A stretch of DNA of 39,867 bases from AP-15 sp035503615 (lineage in GTDB: Bacteria > Pseudomonadota > Alphaproteobacteria > ATCC43930 > CGMCC-115725), in NCBI GenBank assembly GCA_035503615.1, contig DATJTI010000024.1, forward strand, positions 1 through 39,867. The letters are read 5' to 3'. Under the pieces are notes generated by a model that saw only the letters and a list, made by a program, of their open reading frames with translations, was not told where the DNA came from and searched no databases. Made by a program: the position numbers and the translations under genes. Below, piece after piece: positions 33,523 through 39,867 of this stretch (position 1 is its first letter; each line of letters opens with the position of its first letter).

Positions 33523-34071
33523 ATGCCTCTCGACGGAACCGACCTGTTCGACGACCCGTCTCTCGCCAAGCTCAACCAGGTGGAGCGCCTGCTCGCGACC
33601 GAGCGGCACTGGTGCAAGGGCCGGCTGCGCGATGCCGACGGCCGGCGCTGCCTGGTCGACGCGATCACCACCGTCGGCGGCCGCCTCGAACTGACCCGCC
33701 CGATCCTGCGCGCCATCAAGGAGGTCAGCGGCAGGCGGTATTGGCGGATCGAAACCTTCAACGACGACCCGCTGACGACGCATCGCGACGTGTTGCGCGT
33801 GTTGCACCGAACGCGCGAGGATATTTTCGAGGGAATTGCCGCCTCGGGTTGCCCGGAGCCATGGCACCGCAAGCTGGCGCTGTCGCTGCGCCGCCTCCTG
33901 CGCCGCCTCCTGGCGGGTGATTCGCGACAGGCTGCCGAACACCCGGCGCACGCGCCGGTCGGCGCCGTGCCGCACGCGGATGATGCCGGCGGATCGAGCG
34001 CGCGGCAGTCCAAGCGTCCGCTGTCGGCGTGCTCGTCGCTGGTCGGCGAGGCAAGCGATGCGCGCTGGTGA
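33523..34071 (+). CDS. DUF6197-like protein of unknown function
   Basis: A 182-residue cytoplasmic protein. ATG 33523 follows tggagg at 33511-33516. The N-terminal half reads LLATERHWCKGRLRDADGRR, then CLVDAITTVGG, and later YWRIETFNDDPLTTHRDVLR followed by VLHRTRE. This order (W-x-K-G at the start, C-L-x-x-A after, then an N-D-x-x and T-x-x-x-V-L run before a helix) resembles the DUF6197 family found mostly in actinobacteria and alphaproteobacteria. The last ~60 residues are Ser/Pro/Ala-rich and low complexity, with a 12-bp duplication (cgccgcctcctg) at 33889-33912 giving RRLLRRLL. No function can be offered. Confidence 0.72.
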   Translation: MPLDGTDLFDDPSLAKLNQVERLLATERHWCKGRLRDADGRRCLVDAITTVGGRLELTRPILRAIKEVSGRRYWRIETFNDDPLTTHRDVLRVLHRTREDIFEGIAASGCPEPWHRKLALSLRRLLRRLLAGDSRQAAEHPAHAPVGAVPHADDAGGSSARQSKRPLSACSSLVGEASDARW

Positions 34072-34196
34072 GAGTGGGTCGCGCACCCTGCGTCAAGATT
34101 GCAGGCCGCAGCATGCCGGTTAAGGGCTAATTTCGGACCGTGGTGACCGGCCGGGCTTGATGACGGGCCCGCCGGTCCGGATCGGGCCGGGAGCCA

Positions 34197-34391
34197 ATGG
34201 CAGCAACGGCAAGACCTGTCGAGCATCCAGCGTCGCGGAGCCCGTCGTCGGTCGGCAGCCAGCTGTGGCGGCAGAACCGGTTTGTCGGAACCGTCCTCGG
34301 CTGCGTGGTCATCGCGGTTTTCGCCGCGGCGGTCGGGGTTGCGATGCTGCTGCATTATGTTGAAGCACACCACCTCTTCGCCGCCCGGTGA
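34197..34391 (+). CDS. Small single-helix membrane protein overlapping SCO1
   Basis: A 64-residue frame from ATG 34197, with gggag in front. It has a short basic N-terminus (MAATARPVEHPASRSPSSVG to NRF) and one clear membrane helix (TVLGCVVIAVFAAAVGVAML, about 32-51), then HYVEAHHLFAAR. It overlaps the SCO1 gene by 35 bases in a different frame. Small one-helix proteins are often encoded next to cytochrome oxidase assembly factors, and the histidine-rich end would fit a copper setting, but this is inference. Being an overlapping frame in GC-rich DNA it could also be a chance open frame. Confidence 0.5.
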   Translation: MAATARPVEHPASRSPSSVGSQLWRQNRFVGTVLGCVVIAVFAAAVGVAMLLHYVEAHHLFAAR

Positions 34392-35085
34392 GCGGCGTGC
34401 GGCGTCGGAGCCGCAGGTAGACCCCATCGGGCGGCGCCGCGCGATCCGCCTCATAGGCGGTGTCATGGGCGGCGGGCTCGGCCTGCTGCTCCTCGCCGGG
34501 TGCGGCGACAATGGCAAGTGGCATTCGATCAATGTCTCGGGCAGCCTGCCACCGCTCGCGTTCACGATGACCCGGGCGTCGGACGGCAAGGAAGTCACCG
34601 CGGCCGATTATCGCGGCAAGATCGTGCTGTTATATTTCGGCTACACCAACTGCCCCGACATCTGTCCCGAAACCTTGTCGAACACGGCCCAGGTCCTGAC
34701 CCGGATGGGACCGGAGGCGCAGCATGTCCGCATGCTGTTTGTGACCGTCGACCCGAACCGCGACACCCCGCCGGTGCTCGCCGCCTATGTCAAGAATTTC
34801 GCCCCGCAGATCGAGGGGCTGCGCGGCACCGCCGACCAACTGACGACCCTGGCGCGGCGCTATCGCGTGGTCTATTCGGTCAGCCCCGCGACCAAAACCC
34901 ACCCTTACGAGGTCACCCACAGCGCGGCGATCTATGTGTTCGACGGGTCGGGGGCGGCGCGCTTGATCATCGGCTCGCTCAGCTCGACGCATCCCGACAT
35001 CCCGGGAACCGCCGATGATCTGAAGCGGCTTGTTGCAGCGAGCCAATCGCCCGGGTTGCTGACCCGGCTGCTGCGGCTGGTTTGA
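34357..35085 (+). CDS. SCO1/SenC-family copper chaperone lipoprotein
   Basis: A 242-residue thioredoxin-fold copper protein. The N-terminal leader includes a membrane stretch and the lipobox LLLLAGC with Cys49, so the mature form is anchored as a lipoprotein. The copper site is the CxxxC pair C99 and C103 (YTNCPDICPET) plus His188 (THPYEVTHSA), complete. SCO proteins deliver Cu(I) to the CuA centre of cytochrome c oxidase subunit II in the periplasm. ATG 34357 is used; an earlier TTG in the same frame overlaps the small membrane gene. The end of the gene lies 5 bp from the stop of the PCu(A)C gene, so the two converge. The CtaG gene just beyond completes a copper-insertion set. Confidence 0.9.
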   Translation: MLKHTTSSPPGERRAASEPQVDPIGRRRAIRLIGGVMGGGLGLLLLAGCGDNGKWHSINVSGSLPPLAFTMTRASDGKEVTAADYRGKIVLLYFGYTNCPDICPETLSNTAQVLTRMGPEAQHVRMLFVTVDPNRDTPPVLAAYVKNFAPQIEGLRGTADQLTTLARRYRVVYSVSPATKTHPYEVTHSAAIYVFDGSGAARLIIGSLSSTHPDIPGTADDLKRLVAASQSPGLLTRLLRLV

Positions 35086-35090
35086 CGGCG

Positions 35091-35534
35091 TCACTTGCCG
35101 GTGGCGTTGCGCACCGGGAAGGTCGCACTCAGGGTTCCGCCATCGGCAAAGCGCAATGTCACCGGCACCGATCGCCCATGCCGCATCTGTGCCTTGGGCG
35201 ACATGCACATCAGATGGTAGCCATCCGGCGCAAAGCTGATCTGGCCATGCGCCGGCACCGCGACGCTCTTTACCATCACCATCCGTTCCTCGCCGTTCTC
35301 GTTGACGCTGCGGTGCAGCATCAGCGTGCCGCAGGCGGGCGACTCGGCTGCGACGAGCGTGCGCGCCGTGGCGGTCGGGTTCGAGAGCGTGAAATATCCG
35401 GCCGCCGGCAGCGACGGCATCACCAAGCGAAACCACGGGCCGCTCAGAATGAGCCCTGCCTGGCCCGCCCACGTCGCGGCGCCGGTGGCAAGCACCACGC
35501 AAGCCACGCCAAAAGCCAGCACTATCCGGCGCAT
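35091..35534 (-). CDS. Periplasmic copper chaperone, PCu(A)C family
   Basis: A 147-residue exported protein. ATG 35534 gives a normal signal peptide (MRRIVLAFGVACVVLATGAA to WA-GQ), better than the in-frame ATG 35600 inside the CtaG gene. The copper motif is exact: H74-x10-M85-x21-H107-x-M109, the H(M)x10Mx21HxM consensus. It binds Cu(I) in the periplasm and loads the CuA site together with SCO1. An extra pair, C69 and C110, is unusual next to the motif and may bind copper or form a disulfide. It starts 4 bases after the CtaG stop and so shares its transcript. Confidence 0.92.
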   Translation of the reverse strand: MRRIVLAFGVACVVLATGAATWAGQAGLILSGPWFRLVMPSLPAAGYFTLSNPTATARTLVAAESPACGTLMLHRSVNENGEERMVMVKSVAVPAHGQISFAPDGYHLMCMSPKAQMRHGRSVPVTLRFADGGTLSATFPVRNATGK

Positions 35535-35538
35535 CGGA

Positions 35539-36516
35539 TCAGCGCCCGGTCCAGCTATGCGCCAGCCCTTCGAGGGCAGCGCCATTGCGATCGGTCTCAC
35601 TGGTTACCTCCTCATGCAAGCGAACCGCGTTGACCACCAGCAATAGTCCGATCACGCTCATCATCGCTGGCGGGATCCAAATCACGATGCCGCCGATATG
35701 CTGATCCTCGAGCGCGCTGACTGCCGGGAACAGCCGGCCGCACAAATCGTAATAGGGATAAAGATCGCTCTGCGACATCGTGATCGCGGCGCCGAGCGCG
35801 ATCTGCGGGAACATCACTCCGACCGCCAGCGCGGCGCGAGCGCCGTAGGAAATGCGCGCCGGTGGCTTTGGCCGCGGGTCCAGCATCAAGCACCAGAACA
35901 GCACGCCATCGAGCACCATGCTCCAGTTCATGACCGCGTAAAGCCGCCAATCGATCATCGCCCGGAAATGGATCGCCGGCACCAGCCACACATAGATCAG
36001 CCCGACAAACAGGAAGGCCGCCAGCCACGGCCGCTGCAACGCGCCGATCGTGGCGACGACCGCCCGGCAGGAGGCGATGCGCCGGGCCCAGCCCGGCATT
36101 CCGCGGCGCAGTGTCGTCCCGGCGCCGCCGAGCGCGATCAGAAACGGGCCGAGGTGATGCATTACGACATGCTGGACGCGGTTCAAAAAGAACATGTGCT
36201 GCGCCAAGTAATCGTAATGGGTCTGCAGCACCACGTAGATCGCCGCGAGCCCGATCACAAACGCGATGCGGCGCCAGATCGGTGGCCGCTCGCCTGCCGG
36301 CATCGCGACGAGGCCAAGGCAGAACCACAGCAGCACCAGCACCGTCGCCAAATATTCGAGCGGTGAAAAATCCCAAGGCAGCCAGAACGGCAGACGCCCC
36401 GGATGGCGCGCCGACAGCCACCACAGCAACACGCCGAGCACGCCGATCACGGCATAGCCGGCCCGCCCATAGGCCGATTTGCGCGCCGCGGCGTCTGATG
36501 CCCGCTGCTGCTCCAT
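35539..36516 (-). CDS. ctaG: Cytochrome c oxidase assembly factor CtaG (caa3 type)
   Basis: A 325-residue membrane protein of the caa3_CtaG family, not the Cox11 type. ATG 36516 is chosen since the region upstream in the same frame is Arg-rich and unlike protein. About seven to eight helices: YAVIGVLGVLLWWLSA near 20, LATVLVLLWFCLGLVAM near 55, IAFVIGLAAIYVVLQ near 85, and four more to the end. The copper or heme-related histidines stand in THYDYLAQHMFFLNRVQHVV and MHHLGPFLIALGG (about 95-127), the family hallmark. It helps build the CuB site of terminal oxidase. The downstream gene is the PCu(A)C chaperone, and SCO1 converges from the other side. Confidence 0.88.
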   Translation of the reverse strand: MEQQRASDAAARKSAYGRAGYAVIGVLGVLLWWLSARHPGRLPFWLPWDFSPLEYLATVLVLLWFCLGLVAMPAGERPPIWRRIAFVIGLAAIYVVLQTHYDYLAQHMFFLNRVQHVVMHHLGPFLIALGGAGTTLRRGMPGWARRIASCRAVVATIGALQRPWLAAFLFVGLIYVWLVPAIHFRAMIDWRLYAVMNWSMVLDGVLFWCLMLDPRPKPPARISYGARAALAVGVMFPQIALGAAITMSQSDLYPYYDLCGRLFPAVSALEDQHIGGIVIWIPPAMMSVIGLLLVVNAVRLHEEVTSETDRNGAALEGLAHSWTGR

Positions 36517-36623
36517 CACACAGCAGCTAGGCGTGCCGCGCCAGTTTGTCAAAGCGCGATTGGGCGCAACCGGGTCGCCATGCGCGGATCGCCGGAACCA
36601 CCCCGCTCGATGCCCGCCGATCC

Positions 36624-37742
36624 TCAGCCCCAGACCTCGCGGGCGGTTTCGACGACGAGCCGCAATTTGGCGTTCTGCTCTTCGATCGTCAGCGCGTTGC
36701 CATCGACGGTCGAAGAGAAGCCGCATTGCGGACTGAGGCATAATTGCTCGAGCGGCACGTATTTCGCCGCCTCGTCGATGCGCCGTTTCAGTTCGTCCTT
36801 GCTTTCGAGTGCCGCCCGCTTGCTGGTCACCAGCCCCAGCACGACCCGTTTCGACCCGCGCGGCACAAACCGCAGCGGCGCGAACCCGCCCGAGCGCGCG
36901 TCGTCATATTCGAGAAAGAAGCCGTCGACCGCCAGCTCGCCAAACAACGCCTCGGCGACATGGTCGTAGCCGCCTTCGGCCATCCAGGACGAGCGGAAAT
37001 TGCCACGGCACAGATGCGTGCACACGGTCATGCCCGCGGGGCGGTTCGCGAGCGCGGCGTTGATGACCTTGATGTTGGTCAGGTGCTGAGTGGCGCCGTC
37101 ACCGCCGATGCCGGTCACATAGGCGCGCTGGGCCGGGTCATTCAGATAGGCAAGGCTGGTGTCGTCGAGCTGCAGATAGGTGCAGCCGAGGCGGTCGAGG
37201 GCCGCGATCTCGGTTTGGTAGACAAAGGCGAGGTCGTTCCAGAATTCGTCGAGGTCGGGATAGGTTTCGGCATCGATCGCCGCCCGGCCGCCGCGATAGT
37301 GCAGCATCGACGGCGACGGGATCGTCAGCTTTGGCGTGGTTCCCTGCGGCGCGACCGAGCGCAGAAAGGCGAAGTCCTCGGCGAAAATCGTATGATCGAG
37401 CGCGAGCTTGCCGCCGATGCGGAACGCCCCGAGCCCGGCTTCGACGGTGCCGCTCTCGTTGCGGAATTGCAGGCGCAGCTTCTGGTCGAGCCTGGTGACA
37501 CCGCCCAGCTGGTAGAGGAAATCCATATGCCAGGAGCCGCGGCGGAACTCGCCATCGGTCACTCCCCGCAGCCCGATGTCGTGCTGCATGCGCACCGCGG
37601 TGCTGATCGCCAGATCCTCGGCGCGGCGCAGTTCCGCCTGCGAGATCCGCCCGACCTCATGCGCGCCGCGCGCCTGCAATAACCCCGCCGGACGCAGCAA
37701 GCTGCCGACATGATCGGCCCGAAACGGCGGTCCATCATTCAT
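36624..37742 (-). CDS. Cobalamin-independent methionine synthase II family protein (MetE-like, YxjG type)
   Basis: A 372-residue single-module relative of the C-terminal half of MetE. ATG 37742 follows aggaga. It starts MNDGPPFRADHVGSLLRPAG, and the zinc ligands are all found: H243 and C245 in VCTHLCRGN, E278 in FFLEYDDAR and C340 in SPQCGFSS. In MetE the site activates homocysteine thiol for methylation. Stand-alone proteins of this length are common and act with a methyl donor other than folate polyglutamate, or in catabolic demethylation; the N-terminal MetE half is not present in the window. The leader before ATG is a threefold 15-bp repeat that carries the ribosome site. Downstream is the CtaG gene, 107 bp away. 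Confidence 0.88.
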   Translation of the reverse strand: MNDGPPFRADHVGSLLRPAGLLQARGAHEVGRISQAELRRAEDLAISTAVRMQHDIGLRGVTDGEFRRGSWHMDFLYQLGGVTRLDQKLRLQFRNESGTVEAGLGAFRIGGKLALDHTIFAEDFAFLRSVAPQGTTPKLTIPSPSMLHYRGGRAAIDAETYPDLDEFWNDLAFVYQTEIAALDRLGCTYLQLDDTSLAYLNDPAQRAYVTGIGGDGATQHLTNIKVINAALANRPAGMTVCTHLCRGNFRSSWMAEGGYDHVAEALFGELAVDGFFLEYDDARSGGFAPLRFVPRGSKRVVLGLVTSKRAALESKDELKRRIDEAAKYVPLEQLCLSPQCGFSSTVDGNALTIEEQNAKLRLVVETAREVWG

Positions 37743-37786
37743 GCAAAATCTCCTAGGCGAAATCTCCCTGGGCGAACTCTTCCTGG
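37743..37786 (-). repeat. 15-bp triplicated leader containing the ribosome site of the MetE-like gene
   Basis: On the minus strand, three units precede ATG 37742: ccaggaagagttcgc (37786-37772), ccagggagatttcgc (37771-37757) and ctaggagattttgc (37756-37743). The last unit places aggaga at the right distance from the start codon. The two upstream copies keep purine-rich Shine-Dalgarno-like cores. Confidence 0.75.
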
Positions 37787-37889
37787 CGGTTCTTTGCGGG
37801 GGAAACCGGCTTGGTGAGGTTTCCGATCGCTTTTGGCATCGATCCGCGGATATCACAAAGCCGGTCGCGATGACCAGCGCCGGCTCCGC

Positions 37890-38048
37890 TCAATAGCCGC
37901 CGCCATGCGCGGACCGGGTGTTCGGACACTGCCCCGCCGGCGGACAGATGACGTCGATCGCATTGCCGCAGCCGCCGACCGCCAGCATCAGGCCGATGAC
38001 GACCAGTCGGGTGACGATTTCGCTCAGCCTATGCTTCGGTCGCAGCAT
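37890..38048 (-). CDS. Small lipoprotein, 52 residues
   Basis: A short gene downstream of the gamma-glutamyltransferase on the same strand, 35 bp from its stop. It reads MLRPKHRLSEIVTRLVVIGL, then MLAVGGCGNAIDVICPPAGQ and CPNTRSAHGGGY. The first part is a signal peptide with a lipobox AVGGC (Cys27), so the mature peptide is only 26 residues and carries two more cysteines (C35, C41) in an ICPPAGQC loop. The start is ATG 38048. The length is below that usually annotated. I know no family for it; the codon pattern and the lipobox support a real gene. Confidence 0.65.
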   Translation of the reverse strand: MLRPKHRLSEIVTRLVVIGLMLAVGGCGNAIDVICPPAGQCPNTRSAHGGGY

Positions 38049-38082
38049 GACCGGCGCGCCGAGGCTCCACTGGCGGCAGGTT

Positions 38083-39867
38083 TCACCGGCCCACGGCGTA
38101 ACCCTGCATGCCGCGCGGGTTGGCCGCCGCCTTTAGCACCCGCCCCTCGGCAGTGTCCTCGCGGCCGCAGGCCGAGAGGCGGCCTTCCGACCACGGCGCC
38201 TCGGCCACGATCCGGTGGCCGCGCTCGGCGAGCGCCCGGCGCGTCGTCTCGGGCAGGCGTTCCTCGACGACGACCAGTCCCGGATTGGCGGCGCGCGGAA
38301 AAAACGAACTCGGCCCGTGTTCGGTATGAAACGCCGGGCAGTCGATCGCCTCCTGCAGGTTCATGCCGTGATGGAAATGATGCAACAGCAGCAGCGCCGA
38401 CCACTGGTCCTGCTGGTCGCCACCAGGCGTGCCGAAGGCGAGGTACGGAATGCCGTCGCGAAACGCCATCGACGGCGACAACGTGGTGCGCGGGCGCTTG
38501 CCTGGGGCGAGGCTCGCCGGCAACCCGTCTTCGAGCCAGAACATCTGCATGCGGGTGCCGAGGCACACCCCTAGCTCCGGGATGACCGGCGAGCTCTGCA
38601 GCCAGCCGCCCGAAGGGGTGGCCGAAACCATATTGCCCCAGCGATCGACGACATCGACGTGGCAGGTGTCACCAGCGACAACCCCCTGGCGGGTCAATGT
38701 CGGCTCGCCGAGGCCACCCGCGGTCGGCTCGCCAAGGCCGGCGGCAAGCGGATGACTGTCGCGGCCACCAACCCGCACGCGCGGCCGCCTTCCATCGGGA
38801 CTGCCCGGGCGCAGCTCCAGCGAGGCGCGATCGCCGACCAGCCGACGCCGGGCATCGTTGTAGTCGGCGCCGAGCAGCGTGGTCATCGGCACATCGACAA
38901 AATCGGGATCGCCGTACCACGCCTCGCGATCGGCAAAGGCGAGCTTCAGGCATTCGACGACGATGTGGACAAATTCCGGTCCCAGCGGGTCGAGGTCTCC
39001 GAGATCGAAACCCTGCAACAGGGCGAGCGTCTGCAGCAGCACCGGGCCCTGGCTCCACGCCCCGCCCTTCATCACTGTCCAGCCGTGGTAGTCGAATGCG
39101 ATCGGCCGCTCGACCGGCGGCCGCCAGCGCGCCATGTCGTCGCCGCTGAGTAGCCCGCCATGCCGCTGTCCGGACGAATCGAGGACCTGCTGGTGACGGC
39201 AGAAATGGTCGATCGCCTCGGCGACAAAACCCTCGTACCACGCGGTCCGGGCCCGCTCGATGCGGTTTTCACGGCTGCCGGCGCCGGCTTCTTCGAGCAG
39301 CCGGCGATAAGTGGCGGCGAGGGCCGGGTTGCAGAACAGCCGGCCAGGTGTGGGCGGCCGGCCATGCGGCAGATAGACCGCGGCCGAACTCGGCCATTCG
39401 CGGCGAAACATCGCGGTCATCGCGGCGATCGTCTCGCTGATCCTCTCAACCACCGGATAGCCGTTTGCAGCATAGGCGATCGCCGGTGCCAGGACATCGG
39501 CGAGCGCCATCGTCCCCCAATCGCGCAGCAGCCGCAGCCACGCGCCGATGGCGCCCGGAACCGTGGCGGCGAGCAGTCCGGTGCCGGGAATCAGGTCCAG
39601 TCCGAGCTGACGAAACCGGCCGATCGTCGCCGCGGCCGGGGCAACACCCTGCCCGCAGATCATTTCGCAGCGCCCGCGTGCTTCGCTCCAGACGAGAATC
39701 GGCGCCTCGCCAAGCGGCCCGTTCAGATGCGGCTCGACCACCTGCAGCGTGAACCCGGCGGCTGCGGCCGCGTCAAACGCGTTGCCGCCTTTTTCGAGCA
39801 TGCTCATGCCGACCGCCGAGGCGAGCCAGTGGGTCGAGGCGACCGCCCCGAAGGTGCCGCGGATTTC
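38083..39867 (-). CDS. ggt: Gamma-glutamyltransferase (partial at N-terminus)
   Basis: 594 residues of a GGT-type Ntn hydrolase; the 5' end is beyond the right edge, the frame being open to it (GTFGAVASTHWLASAVGMSM, the usual first segment). The catalytic threonine that starts the small subunit after self-cleavage is in VAGDTCHVDVVDRWGN; its codon lies at 38665-38667. Then come MVSATPSGGWLQSSPV and GTPGGDQQDQWSALLLLHHF, forming the small subunit. GGTs hydrolyse or transfer gamma-glutamyl groups, as from glutathione; several members are in fact cephalosporin acylases or oxamate amidohydrolases, and this one is not assignable. Odd: before the cleavage site there is a Gly/Glu/Pro insert (AAGLGEPTAGGLGEPT) from a DNA repeat at 38699-38746. 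Confidence 0.88.
   Translation of the reverse strand, partial: EIRGTFGAVASTHWLASAVGMSMLEKGGNAFDAAAAAGFTLQVVEPHLNGPLGEAPILVWSEARGRCEMICGQGVAPAAATIGRFRQLGLDLIPGTGLLAATVPGAIGAWLRLLRDWGTMALADVLAPAIAYAANGYPVVERISETIAAMTAMFRREWPSSAAVYLPHGRPPTPGRLFCNPALAATYRRLLEEAGAGSRENRIERARTAWYEGFVAEAIDHFCRHQQVLDSSGQRHGGLLSGDDMARWRPPVERPIAFDYHGWTVMKGGAWSQGPVLLQTLALLQGFDLGDLDPLGPEFVHIVVECLKLAFADREAWYGDPDFVDVPMTTLLGADYNDARRRLVGDRASLELRPGSPDGRRPRVRVGGRDSHPLAAGLGEPTAGGLGEPTLTRQGVVAGDTCHVDVVDRWGNMVSATPSGGWLQSSPVIPELGVCLGTRMQMFWLEDGLPASLAPGKRPRTTLSPSMAFRDGIPYLAFGTPGGDQQDQWSALLLLHHFHHGMNLQEAIDCPAFHTEHGPSSFFPRAANPGLVVVEERLPETTRRALAERGHRIVAEAPWSEGRLSACGREDTAEGRVLKAAANPRGMQGYAVGR
38699..38746 (-). repeat. 24-bp in-frame duplication upstream of the GGT cleavage site
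   Basis: Two units of about 24 bp, each beginning gtcggctcgcc on the plus strand (38699-38722, 38723-38746), encode GLGEPTAGGLGEPT. They lie about 10 residues before the catalytic threonine, in a stretch that must be flexible for self-processing. Confidence 0.78.

Noticed and set aside
37743..37889. SAM- or SAH-type riboswitch before the MetE-like gene
   Set aside because: No conserved riboswitch core was recognised; the leader is explained by the triplicate repeat and is too short.

Overview
The window comes from a GC-rich (roughly two-thirds G+C) Gram-negative bacterium, most likely an alphaproteobacterium of the Rhodospirillales/Acetobacterales type. This is inferred from a cysteine-free bL31 of the alphaproteobacterial kind, a GyrA with an acidic C-terminal insert, EcfG-like GGAAC-N17-TGTT promoters, an alphaproteobacterial RpoH promoter followed by a ROSE-like RNA thermometer, REP-type palindromes and a PEP-CTERM protein. 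No tRNA, rRNA, insertion sequence, phage gene or CRISPR array was seen. The window is chromosomal in character, with housekeeping genes (gyrA, coaD, rpmE) among catabolic and stress genes.

Layout. 1-5.1 kb (minus strand): an MdtABC-type RND efflux operon with 4-bp ATGA/GTGA overlaps, whose third gene runs off the left edge. 5.3-9.0 kb (plus): a tight three-gene unit of ThDP enzyme, methyltransferase and CPA2 antiporter without its RCK domain. 9.2-12.8 kb (plus): a sensor kinase, then a stress block. The block holds a 26-residue membrane peptide and a periplasmic PRC-barrel protein, each behind an EcfG-like promoter, then rpmE, then an Hsp20 gene with an RpoH-type promoter, a ROSE-like 5' UTR and a strong terminator. 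12.9-14.3 kb (minus): a diverged YbjQ-like protein and a CorA transporter. 14.4-16.7 kb (plus): a periplasmic NMT1/SsuA-like binding protein and an extradiol dioxygenase. 16.7-19.6 kb (minus): an unusual metallo-beta-lactamase-fold hydrolase, a fatty acid hydroxylase and a PEP-CTERM protein. 20.2-21.8 kb: an SLT-SPOR cell-wall lipoprotein carrying a repeated two-cysteine motif. 21.9-29.3 kb: a Fsr-like MFS exporter, then a scattered catabolic set (amidohydrolase, Rieske ferredoxin, SnoaL-like protein, FAH-family hydrolase, two TauD-family oxygenases) interrupted by a PRC-barrel gene remnant and an unknown secreted protein. 29.3-33.2 kb (minus): GlsB-type membrane protein, gyrA, coaD. 33.5-34.1 kb: a DUF6197-like protein. 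34.2-36.5 kb: copper and cytochrome oxidase assembly genes (SCO1 with a small membrane ORF on plus; CtaG and PCu(A)C chaperone on minus). 36.6-39.9 kb (minus): MetE-like methyltransferase, a 52-residue lipoprotein and a gamma-glutamyltransferase cut by the right edge.

How the genes work together. The clearest functional groups are the efflux operon, the stress block regulated through alternative sigma factors and RNA temperature sensing, and the copper-insertion group for a terminal oxidase. The catabolic genes look like pieces of aromatic or organic-acid degradation, but no complete pathway can be drawn.

The most striking unexplained property is the density of short tandem repeats. At least ten arrays of 2-6 units of 13-24 bp occur in 40 kb, both between genes and in frame inside genes. 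The best new candidates for attention are these arrays, the EcfG/RpoH/ROSE stress block, the repeated Cys-YDPNHPC motif, the Glu-substituted zinc motif in the MBL protein, and the Leu at the quinolone-contact position of GyrA.
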